This document shows, one piece after another, positions 45,946 through 55,865 of a stretch of 64,000 nucleotides of DNA (within the stretch, counting starts at the first letter, position 1; each line of letters opens with the position of its first letter). The notes under the pieces are model-generated. The model was given only the letters and a program-made list of their open reading frames with translations. It was not told the DNA's origin and did no database searches. The position numbers and the translations under genes were made by a program. The DNA is from Toxoplasma gondii ME49 (lineage: Eukaryota > Apicomplexa > Conoidasida > Eucoccidiorida > Sarcocystidae), in NCBI RefSeq assembly GCF_000006565.2, contig NC_031479.1, forward strand, positions 6,446,885 to 6,510,884, written 5' to 3'.

Positions 45946-47661
45946 AACCAAGTTTTCACGGCGATTCGACGCCAATCTGTGTTTTGTTGGATTCAACGGC
46001 TTGCTGCGTCCGAGACGTTTTCAGTGCCGGTAACTCTAGCGGGACGTCGACTTCTGAAGGAGTTGGTTTTCCTCAAAAACAGACTCGCTGGAGGGTTCCG
46101 CTAGCAAACAGGAACTCTTGGAAACAGGGATTTCGAGTGCTTCTCTCGTCAGCGACGCCGGGCACTGGATGTCTGGTTAACGAAGAACGGGAGAGCGAGC
46201 TACGTCCATACTCTCACGTAGACGTATGTTCCTCGAGTGCGACAGCACAACATCCGTCTTTGAACACGCCACAAAGAAAAAAACACATTCGGCGATGCAG
46301 GCATTTCCCCTTCCATGGGAACGCAAACGCTCTACCTCCCCCGTGCTGCTCGAGCTGAAATCGTAGAACGCGACAGGCGTTTACCTGCTCAATGAGTCCT
46401 GACAAACAATGACGGTTGTGTCAACTTGAGTGCACTTTGCTTTCAACAGATCAGATTTCCACCCGTCCTGGTTTTCGTGGCTCGCCTTCGAGAATCCACT
46501 GTGATTTTGGCAATACAAAGGAGTCAAACGTTGTGGCGACGTTTTGCACACAGAGTTGGGGTTTCCCTCCATGTGGCTTACAAGTGGCTCTGCTTTGGAC
46601 GATACCACAGAGCGCATAGATGCAATGCATGCATAGATGGCAGTTTCAAACATGGGTTGCGTTGTCCGCAAAGGGACAAAAAACAGCGTGAGGGCCTCGG
46701 TACCCGGGCGTGATACCCAGCATGAATGGGTTTTTCTCCGTAACAGTACAGTAACTCTGTCCGAGCAACGAGGACATTTTCGTGAGGTATGAGGCTCGTT
46801 TGCTTAACCTATTTAGCACCACAAAAGATTAAGCTGAACCTCCCAGAGAGTCCTACACTACACGGGACCCACATTACCCTGATCAGCTCTGTGGTGTTGG
46901 TTTACGGCAGGGACGTCCCGGTCATAACATCCAGCGAGTCCTTCCTATTATACGTATTGCTCAGGCACCTACTCGTGATAACAACTCCCTCTGTAAACTT
47001 TGCTTCCACCCAGTCTTTTGCAAACACCGGATGCATTGTAGAAGGCAAATATGAACTCTTTCTCTATACGTTTATCTGCTTACCGCTGACTTGAGGGGGC
47101 GGGTATTTCGTGTTGGCAGGGCCCCGATAAAAGGTTTGTCGACAGACATCAGAGTTCCAATAAACGCGTCAAGAGAATCACTACATCCTGCCATGCTGCT
47201 CTCCACCGTGTCTCCGAAGCAGACATCAGTGAAACGCTGTGTTAAGGGTAATGGTACCCGTGATTGTCACGACTTTCCGGTACTTTACAGTCATTAGGCA
47301 GTCAGTGAATATAAGATTGGAGACGAGGCGCTTCCCCAAATTGGAGCTTCATCACTCGCATGCTCTAGCATATCATCGAGAGGTTAGAGACGCGACGCCT
47401 TTCGGCGTGACAAACGTTGGCAAGCGTGTACTTGGAGGCGGTCCACCGTGCTCAGTCGAACTGGGGTTGCCACCAAAGTAGGCACAACTACTGCAATTGC
47501 AGTACTTTTAGCAGAAATTTCTTTCTTGGGGGTCGCACGTAAGAGGAAGTATGAATAAAGATCGCCCGTGTCGTTTGAACTCTCGCCACGCTGAAGATTT
47601 CTCTCTGGTGATGTCGTGTCAGCAGCGATTAGCTGTAGTCCAGGGGTCGCTTTTTTGTACC
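45946..47661. other. Intergenic region downstream of DDX11
   Basis: About 1.7 kb between the helicase stop and the small secreted protein. Open frames reach at most about 140 codons, with no motifs. I see nothing supportable apart from the probable DDX11 3' UTR. Confidence 0.5.
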
Positions 47662-48183
47662 ATGAAAATGGGAAGGCATGTGGTGATACTGGCGTGTTTC
47701 GCCGCATTGGCAAGCACGGTGGCACACGGCCTATATCGGTCTCCCTCATACTGGAATGACCCGTGGCCGGAGACAGGCGAAGACTGGGCGGAGGTCGTGG
47801 CTCAAGTAAAAACTACGTCGGAGCGCCTGTACGAAAGCGTGCTTGCTTTTCGGCGTCTGACCACCTCCGCCACCGTGCGATACTCTGCTTACAAAAAGGA
47901 GAAACAGCTCCGCCCAGAGGCGCTACAGCTTCCGCATATGTGGCATGTCAGGAACGAAATTTGGCGTATTACGGACGATTTACGTAACGCAAAAGACCAA
48001 CTTCGGCTGTTGATACGAAAGCAGAAAGCCTTAATTTCTATCCTCGAGGGAATGCGTGGCAAAGGCGACAGAAAGCACTGGAACGACACGACCAGCATCT
48101 GCAGAAAGGCAAGCGGGGAATTACGAGAAGCAGAGGAACTGGTAGAGCGGGAAGAGGAGGAATACAACATTGAGGTCGAGTGA
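47662..48183 (+). CDS. Small predicted secreted helical protein
   Basis: A 173-codon single-exon frame begins MKMGRHVVILACFAALASTV, a clear signal peptide, with likely cleavage after AHG. The mature part starts LYRSPSYWNDPWPETGEDW and is then almost wholly helical and charged, with a coiled-coil-like stretch (NEIWRITDDLRNAKDQLR and onward) and an acidic tail (ELVEREEEEYNIEVE). It has no further membrane segment and a single late Cys. The frame is open upstream to 47551, but the ATGs at 47662 and 47668 give the best signal peptide. Small secreted helical proteins of coccidia often go to dense granules or other secretory organelles, but nothing here fixes the destination. I do not recognise the family. 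Confidence 0.55.
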   Translation: MKMGRHVVILACFAALASTVAHGLYRSPSYWNDPWPETGEDWAEVVAQVKTTSERLYESVLAFRRLTTSATVRYSAYKKEKQLRPEALQLPHMWHVRNEIWRITDDLRNAKDQLRLLIRKQKALISILEGMRGKGDRKHWNDTTSICRKASGELREAEELVEREEEEYNIEVE

Positions 48184-50985
48184 AACTCCTTCGATCCTCA
48201 CCTGACCTGTACTCGACTCAGCTTGCTTCGCTGTAAACGATGGATGACAATGTCCGCGGAATGCGGCGTCGTCTGCACAGATTTTGGGGAAACCTTCACC
48301 GTCGTTTGTGAATGCGAGATAGTTCTTTCATGCCTCGGAAAGTGTGACACAGTGTGGTTAACCTCGACAGGAATTTACTGTGAAGTGTCACTGTGTCCTT
48401 CTCCTTTCAAACCGGGCAGTGCAGTCGCCGGTGTCTCTACATTTGATGCTGTTGTGTACTTGACTCTTTGTACTTTCACGTACGCGAGATTGGCGTCTGG
48501 CGGTGCCAGGGTGCCACCGGACTGCGTGGGAGCTCTGAGTGGTTGATCTCTACGTTTAGTGACTCTAGGAATGATAGATAACAACATTTTTCGTTGGTCT
48601 TTCCTTCATTAGTAGCTGAACCGGTCTTGGTTTCCCGCGTTTAGACCTAACTTGTTCGGAGTCAATACTGAAGCATCGCTTCATGGTATTTTTGTTGGCT
48701 GTCTGCCGGAATTCTGTTAAAACAACTGCCGTTATATGTATTGCTTCCCCAGACCGCATGACCAATCTAACTGGACCATGCTGGAAACGCTTTTGTGTGA
48801 AAAGGGAGGAAATCCCTGCTGTGACTGGTGTAGTAGATGAAAGAAGGCAACAAATTCGCCCTCTGTTCACAGGAAGCAATTGAAACGCTCGAGACAGTAG
48901 CATAGATGTGTTTGGAAATCAGTTCTTTCATGGCTTGCCAGAAGATGCCTTCGTTCATGATCAGAAACTGGGAGCAATTACAACTGCGACAGTACCCCTT
49001 CTCTCCGATCAACAGAGGAATTAATAAGAAACAGCGAGCGGGGGAGATGGTCGAATCCATTTGCAGCATTTCTGGCATTTTGGGAGTGTTTCACTTCCAG
49101 TTTCAGCCATGCAACGTTTCTGGAGAAACTGTCAGGGGAACCCATGCCTTCCGAGGACTGTACCCGGCTTCGAAGGAGAGACGCTGCATTACGCTCAAAC
49201 GCTACACTGAATTCACTTCTTTTAATCATCGCAGGCTGTCGCTGGAGGGTCAGGGCACTTCTCACAACACTTGCTTGTGTGTGCAGATTGGATTCTTATC
49301 ACGAACCTCCTTGCGTTGTATGCGGGTTGACAGCATGGAACGATATGTCGATGTAGATTCTTCAGCCACTTCCTCAACGACTTTTGTGCTGTGACACGGG
49401 CGTTTTGCCCTTCATGATGAAGTGAATCGCCTGGGAAACTGTTGACCTCGAGTGTACACGAGACACCGACAGTTGCCCGTGTGAAATATCGGCGGCGTAT
49501 CGGCAGAGCCTACCGAGCAATCAGCTACTGGAGGTTGTATGCTCCTACATGCTAAGCCTGTTACGCAATAATAGACTGCGCCTGAAGGATTAGAACCTGT
49601 ATCTCGATTCCTGAAATTCAAGCTCATTAGTCAGATGGCCAGCACCACGCCGTACGTCGCTGAAAGCGGAAATCTAGAGATGAAAAAACCAAGGATAGAG
49701 CCGCGGCAACTTTGAATTCGATCTCATGAATGCACTTTAGTGAACAGTTGAGCCAGAAAGCCGCTGTACGGGAGTGAAACTCCTTTATTCTGTAATACGA
49801 CACCATCTGTCTGTGGTGGTGCCCATCTGCGCTCGACACCTCACTCACTCGGTTTGCCATCGAAAGAGACTACCACAGTAGACTTCATGATACTTGTGCA
49901 GCTTGCACGCAACTGCTTGTTTTTGTTTTTCTGCAGCTTCCAAGGTAACACGAATACCGGTGGGATAACGAAATCCGACACTCTGGCCATCTTAAGCAGT
50001 TCAGTGGGGTGGTGGTGTACATCCGTTACAACAAAGGTGGCACACGGGTTTGAACTTCGTCGCGGTTATCTGCAGCACAGGCTACCTGCGTCGTTCAGTT
50101 TAGTTCCCTATGGACTGCTGACTCGAAAAAGTTGACGAGGGGTGCAACATGGAGCTTCACAAGGGTTTTCGAAACGGCGAATCCTGCTTGGGTGTTTTCA
50201 CGGGAAAGAGAAACATTCCGTCTCTAGTCGTGAAATTCAAAAGGAACACGACGCTTCGTGCAGACCACAAGCTTGACGTTCTTCGGTACGTCTGCCGGGC
50301 ACGCGCGGGTGAAATGTGGACGGGCGTCGCGCAAGACGGCGCAGAATTAGATCGAGGAAAAAGTCAAAATTAATCTGCATGAAACGTTTCCCCTGTGCTC
50401 CTGCACTGGAAACGCAATATCTTTGCACAGTGGCGAAGGCATTTGCCCTTGCCTCCAGAAACACACTCTGCCGAACATTTCAAATAGGGCTTCATCCCCA
50501 GCCCTCAATGGTTACCCCTAGAAACTACTGCCACGTTCGCCCAAATCTGCTATCGCAAAAACAAGCCAAGGTGAACGGTATCACCGACCTTCTCCGTGTC
50601 CGCTTCGCGGACAGCGGAGTAGGCGCTCCTGTCTCCCAGAATCAGGTGTATACACCCAGCATCAAACCATTTTATCAGCACTGCCGAGGGACTGAAGACT
50701 CACAGAGTTGTGTCATGCCTTCGCAAGCACCCCAGAAATGTTTTCTCAGTTGCGTACCAGGGGGTCCGGTTCGGCATACACTGCAAACAGAGGCGGCTTC
50801 GCGAAGGCCTTTCGAAATTTAAAGTTGACTTTTACCGTTTACGGAATTTTTACGGGAGCCTCAGGCGCATCGGCAGATCCAGAAACGGCCTCTGCACCTG
50901 GATCCTCTTGCTCCATTAACCTATCTGCGACATGGGGGGGGAGGAGGTACGACAAGATCGGCTCCGGGTGTCTCGACATCTAGCT
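48184..50985. other. Gene-poor region
   Basis: About 2.8 kb. The longest frames (48906-49394 plus, 162 codons; 50316-50822 plus, 168 codons) have no motif, no signal peptide and mixed composition, so I do not call them. A weak tRNA-like segment lies at 49576-49661 on the minus strand. Confidence 0.4.
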
Positions 50986-52326
50986 CTACCTGTTCGACTT
51001 CTTCAGCGTCTTGGCCTCGTCTCTCGGACCTCTGTGCTTCTTTTGCACCTGATGAGGTCGGCGGGGTAGGGGGATCTCCGATCCGGCTCCACGATCCTCT
51101 GCCTTTCCTTCCTCTGTCTGGGGTTTAGGGTGACCCTCATGTTGCCCGAACAATGGCTTCTGCGATATGAAGGAGTGAAACTCTTGAAAATCCTCGTCAC
51201 TGGGAGGCGAGAAGTGCATCATAGGCATGCGACTGTGTCTTGAAGAGGAAAAACTGTTGTGCGCGCCACGGAGCATCCCGTACGGGTGACGTTCGTAGCC
51301 GTGAGCCCCGTCCATCGCGTTTTTCGAATTGTCTGTTGCAGGACGATCAGGGAACCTTCCCCGCGTTTCATGCGGTTTGCCATGTCCGTGGTGACCCAAG
51401 CGCACGCTAGAGAGGCCGTGCCGCTTCTTCGTGCCATATCCTGCCATTCCGTGGCTGAAGGAGTACATTCGGAATCCTCTTGTTTCCCCGTGGATGGCGG
51501 TGCATGTGGTGGTACGGCATATGAGGCAAAGGCATCATAAGGTGGTGTGGAGTTAACAGCATGATGGGAATGAGGACCGTGCGAACAAAACCCGTGAAAC
51601 AGAGGCCCGTGGCTACCATGGAAGTGAAAGTCACTGTGATGATCCAGCTACATTCACGGCTCCCCCGACTCCTCGCTTCTTTCGTTCTCGGGCTGGTCCC
51701 AGGGTCCTCACGGTCTTTCGGATGGCTGTCGCCTTTCCCAAATATGTCAGTGTGGGGAGCGGGAGCCTCAGATCGCCGATCTCGCGAGTGAGGCCGAAAA
51801 AATGGTCCAGCACGTGCTTGCGGGTCTCCCTCTCCCGGGCCATAATGTCAGTGACCCTGTGATACCCGTGGTGCTCAGGGTGTCCATGAGACCCATGAGG
51901 CTCGTGAGGTTCACCCGAATCCACGAGGCGAGGCCACTAAGTCCCGCGAGGTTCATCATGCCCATGCGGTTCATTGGACCCGTGACTCCCGTCGTGGACG
52001 CGACGCCGGTGTGCATGGTAATCAAGGTGCCCCTTGGAAGCATGCGCCTTCTAAATTGACTGGAGAGCCGAGACGAGGGATGCAAAGCCATCTTCGTCCT
52101 GTCTCGGGTGCTGGAACTCGCGCGGCACAGACGAGCTGTGTGGCTCCGATTTCCTCGAGATATGGTGAAGATGGTGGTGTCTATAGAAATGCAGTGAGGG
52201 GGAAAGCGCCTGAGCCCTGATGAGCAACGCTTTGCGTGATTTTTGCAATCTCTGCCAGGGGCTGCCGTCTAGGGTGGCCAAGAGGGAACTTCCCGCGATA
52301 TCTGGGGGGGGGACCTGTGCCTCGTC
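50986..52326 (-). pseudogene. His/Gly/Pro-rich locus, frame-broken
   Basis: Reading leftwards from 52326, one frame runs to a TGA near 51640 with His-rich text on both sides of two in-frame TAG codons (near 52051 and 51937). Before the first TAG it reads HFYRHHHLHHISRK; between them GSHGSNEPHGHDEPRG; after the second GEPHEPHGSHGHPEHHGYHR. A non-repetitive segment follows (KHVLDHFFGLTREIGDLRLP). The His-rich signal then shifts to a second frame (SDFHFHGSHGPLFHGF, about 51640-51500) and finally to a third, open from an ATG at 51468 to a stop at 50986 (160 codons; LGHHGHGKPHETRG, ending KTLKKSNR). Introns could explain some shifts: both TAGs sit in tttag/cttag acceptor-like contexts. I found no set of donors that restores one phase. 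A decayed gene or an unresolved multi-exon gene are both possible. Confidence 0.35.
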
Positions 52327-55300
52327 TCAGAGGTCCTCTGTCCCGTCTGGGGGAAGCCCGTACCAGCTGACTCTTCGGCGCTCTTTTCCCCCGCCGAACT
52401 TTGAATTGAGAGACCGGGCAGACCCCTCCCTCGGTTCCTCATCGTGGAGCGCGGGTCCATGGGGATGCGCCACGTGTCGAACATTAACAAGTGTTGCTGG
52501 ATCTTGTCCCACTAGATCTGCGACTGTTCAGTGTTCCAGATGGGTATTCGGAACTACCGTTGTACTCCATACCAAAACACCGTGTCTCCAGTACAGAGGC
52601 TCGCCAAATAGAGTTTGAGAACAGTCACGCGCGTAACTCCGTCGCCACCTAGTGATACTTCAGAAGCACCTCACGCATTCGCTAGCGTCTTCTTTTACCA
52701 AAGGCGATGTTGCGCCACCATGTTACCGGCTAACATAAATAACGGAGGGTCAACTTAGATGAGAAGATGAAGCTCATTATTCCTTGCACGGTTTATCTGC
52801 CAGCGCAACGGCGGATAAGCATTCGGGCATTCAGAGCCCGACTCTCTGGGAGGACTCACAGACGAATAGGTAATGCGACATTTATACATGCACTAACTGG
52901 CGGCTTTATATCTGATGTAGCCCGTTCAAACACTTGTAATACACTTTATCGTGCCTGTGACTGGCTTTAGACTTGCATTTTCGTCTCGTTCCGTTGTCGT
53001 TTGTGTCTCTCTCTGCACACAGGTAACACCTACTCCGTTTCCAACACGGCGACCAAGCTTTCACCAGTAAGTCCACTGTTGAACCCGGCTAAACGTGGCG
53101 TTTCCTTGCAATTGACTACAGCCCTTCTCGCAATCGGCAACTTTCGTTGCACTTTCGTCTTAGTATAAAGTGTGGGTCGTACCTGAAGCCCTGACAGTGA
53201 ACGATCGTTTCTACCCGAGTCGTGTTCACGAACATGAAGCTATGCCATGATTTCTCACGGTGTGGCGGTACTGATCAAATCTCGTACCATTTTGAGTTTT
53301 GCTGATCTGCCAGTTCGCGGCTCAAGAGCAAACCCATCGCGAGCCCGAGACGCTGAGACCTTCCGCTCCTTCAGCCGAAAGTCGTTAGCCGCCCTCGCAA
53401 CAGGATCCCTACGCGAAGAAGTTAAACGCCACCACACTGACAAATTGACCGGAAAGAAGCGGCGGGTGTTCGAACGCTTTGCGACAGAAGGCTAAAAAGT
53501 CGTAGACACAAAATTTTCGACACACAGTGGTCCCCGTTCCTTTCTGCCTCTAACTGTAACGGTCCTACAATGGAATGCCGGGGACACCAGTTCGCATAAA
53601 TATTGCGCGATCTGATCCGCGACAATTCGTCTTTGCGCCTCGAAGCCGGCCCATTCCCCTGCGTAACTGGAAGCTCCAGTGAGGAACAATGTCAAACAAA
53701 CGCGCTCTCGAAAAATTGGTCCTACCTGCACATACGAACATCCCGGACAAAACTTGCACTGCATATATACACGCCTGAGCGCAAGTGCGCGTTGGCGGGT
53801 TTCACGTCGCGATGAAGAACGAGTTCGGATTCGCCTTATGCGTTGAAGTGAAGACTTTTTGCGCAAGCGCGCGCACGCTTCCCTGTGAGCGCTAGCAAAG
53901 CAGAGTTGCTAAAGGGTGGAGAGTGGCAGGCGAGGCGCGTGGTTTCCCCTCACGCTGCCACTCTGCCGTCGCGTTTTATACAGGAAGTGTGGAGCAGGAC
54001 GAGAGACGTGTCCAGCTGGGCGCCGATTGAGTGCTTTGTAAAAGGCTCTTTTTCGCTCTATTTTCGAGCGAGATGGAAAGTCAATGGACGAGGTTGCAGA
54101 GAAATCGTCTTATTTCTCGCTGGCTGGAGAGCGATTTACCGTGCGTTTTGCGCTTCTCCCGCCTTCTTTTTTGCGGCGTTCGCCTGTCGCGACGTCGGAT
54201 GCAAGAAAAAGGGTCCTCTCTTCCCGAAACTCGTCTTTTTTTTCGCCCTTCTCGATTACCGAGACCCTTTCCGACGACGGGTGCGTGTCGGGAAAAGGGT
54301 GCTTCTTGTAGCTGCAAAAGAAAGCCTTCTTCTATGCGTGTGCAGAAACTGGGAAACCTTCCGCGATGAGTTTTTCGAGGTGTGAAACGCGGAACGGATC
54401 TGGGGAAGGGCGCCGTTAGTTCCTTTTTATTCATATTGTGGCGACCTTTCTAGCCATAAGAAACCTTCAAGAAAGTACAGTTCAAACAACGTCCGTCAAA
54501 CAACGTCACTTGACGAGGAACCACGCGTCCTCTCGTCCCTGCGCGACCCGACCGATATCGAGCGGACAATCTTCGTTCGTTTTCCTGTTTTTGCGTCTCT
54601 CGCGCCATTTGTGGCTTCGGTTGACGGGCCGTGGAGGTGCCTGCGCTTCGTTGTTTGTCGCGCCTTCGCTGCGCCGCAACACTCGAGCGGCTCCGGCGCT
54701 GCATCTCGTCGAGTGCACCGCGCCGAGCTCCCCTGGGATGCACTCTAGTACCTCTCGGCTTTGGGTCGGCACTGAAGAACCCCCAGTTCAACTGTCCACT
54801 TTCCTCAACTCAGTGCAGTCGTTCGAGCTGTGACTGGGCAGTTCGGCGAACAACTGTGAACCGACGCCGTGTGGCGGCTCTACCGTTCTCTCTCTTTTCT
54901 CTGTCGCTCGCGTTCCGGACAAAAGTCCAGAAAGAACTCCTCCTGTGGCTGCCTGCAGAGTACCCCACTCTCCCTTCTGCACATTTCTGTCTCCTTCTCT
55001 GCCAACAGACTGGAGATGCGCGAAACCGGAGCCAGCCGCCTGCTTCGTGTGACGGGCAAAGCCTGAAACGTGATCGTTTCCGTTTTTTGACTCCGTCCCC
55101 TGGACGTATACCTCGCTGGCCTGTGAGGCGCAGAAGCTCTGGCTGCAGGCGCCGAAAGAGGGTGCTGCCGAGGCCTGCGTTCCTCATCTTGGGGTTTCCC
55201 CTTGCTTCTCTCTCTTCGCGTTTCTCTCTTTCGAATCGGTCCCCAGGTCTTCACTTCTCCCTTTCAATCTCCGCTTCCCCGAAGCCGACGCCGTCACGGC

Positions 55301-55540
55301 TGTTTTCGCTCTGTGCTGAGACTCTTCCGCGAGTTCTGTTCACTGCTTCGTGGCACCTTCGTCTCTGGAGCCAGGAAAGGATGTTGCAACTCTAACTTCG
55401 GCGCTCTCTCGAAGCTCCTGAAGGAAACGGTTCTCCCCAGTGGCCGGCGCGCCGCTCTGCTTCGGCGCCCGCTTTTTTTGAGGGCTCTACGCGGTGTAGT
55501 TTCCCTCCGTTGTCTTGTCTCACAGTTTCCTTTCTTCTTC
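52327..55540. other. Gene-poor region upstream of the CENP-B-like gene
   Basis: About 3.2 kb without a supported gene. The last 1 kb becomes GC-rich and then pyrimidine-rich, consistent with a promoter and long 5' UTR of the gene starting at 55866. Confidence 0.45.
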
Positions 55541-55670
55541 TGTCTCTCAGTTGTTCGCACTCGTCTTTTTCTTCTCTTGTCTCTCAGTTGTTCGCAGTCG
55601 TCCTTTCCTCTTCTTGTCTCTCAGTTGTTCGCACTCGATTTTTCTCTGCTTGTCTCTCCGTTTTGCGCGT
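55541..55670 (+). repeat. 37-bp direct repeat in probable 5' UTR
   Basis: The 23-mer tgtctctcagttgttcgca[c/g]tcg begins at 55541, 55578 and 55615, exactly 37 bases apart. A degenerate fourth copy lies near 55650 (tgtctctccgttttgcgcg). The array ends about 200 bases before the start codon of the CENP-B-like gene. Translation through it gives a meaningless in-frame Leu/Ser/Cys extension, so it is treated as untranslated. Confidence 0.85.
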
Positions 55671-55865
55671 TCTCCTTTCTTCGCTTGTCTCTGTTTTGTC
55701 ACATTTATTTTTCTCACTGGGGGCGCCGGTCGCCGCGTGTGGCTGCGCGAAGCATGCGCGGGGTCTCGTCCTCGCTGGCGACGCTTTGCGCTTGAGGCGG
55801 TGAGGCCCGCTGTCCCTACGTGTCTCTTTCTTGAAGGCCCGGACGCCTCGCGCCGCAGCTGCAAG

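Noticed and set aside
48906..49394. 162-codon plus-strand frame
   Set aside because: No motif, signal or repeat. Its length is within what chance allows in this low-stop stretch, and no start-context or splice support is visible.
55515..55865. In-frame N-terminal extension of the CENP-B-like protein
   Set aside because: The frame is open but translates the 37-bp UTR repeat into repeated Leu/Ser/Cys text. The ATG at 55866 has a better context and starts the normal composition.
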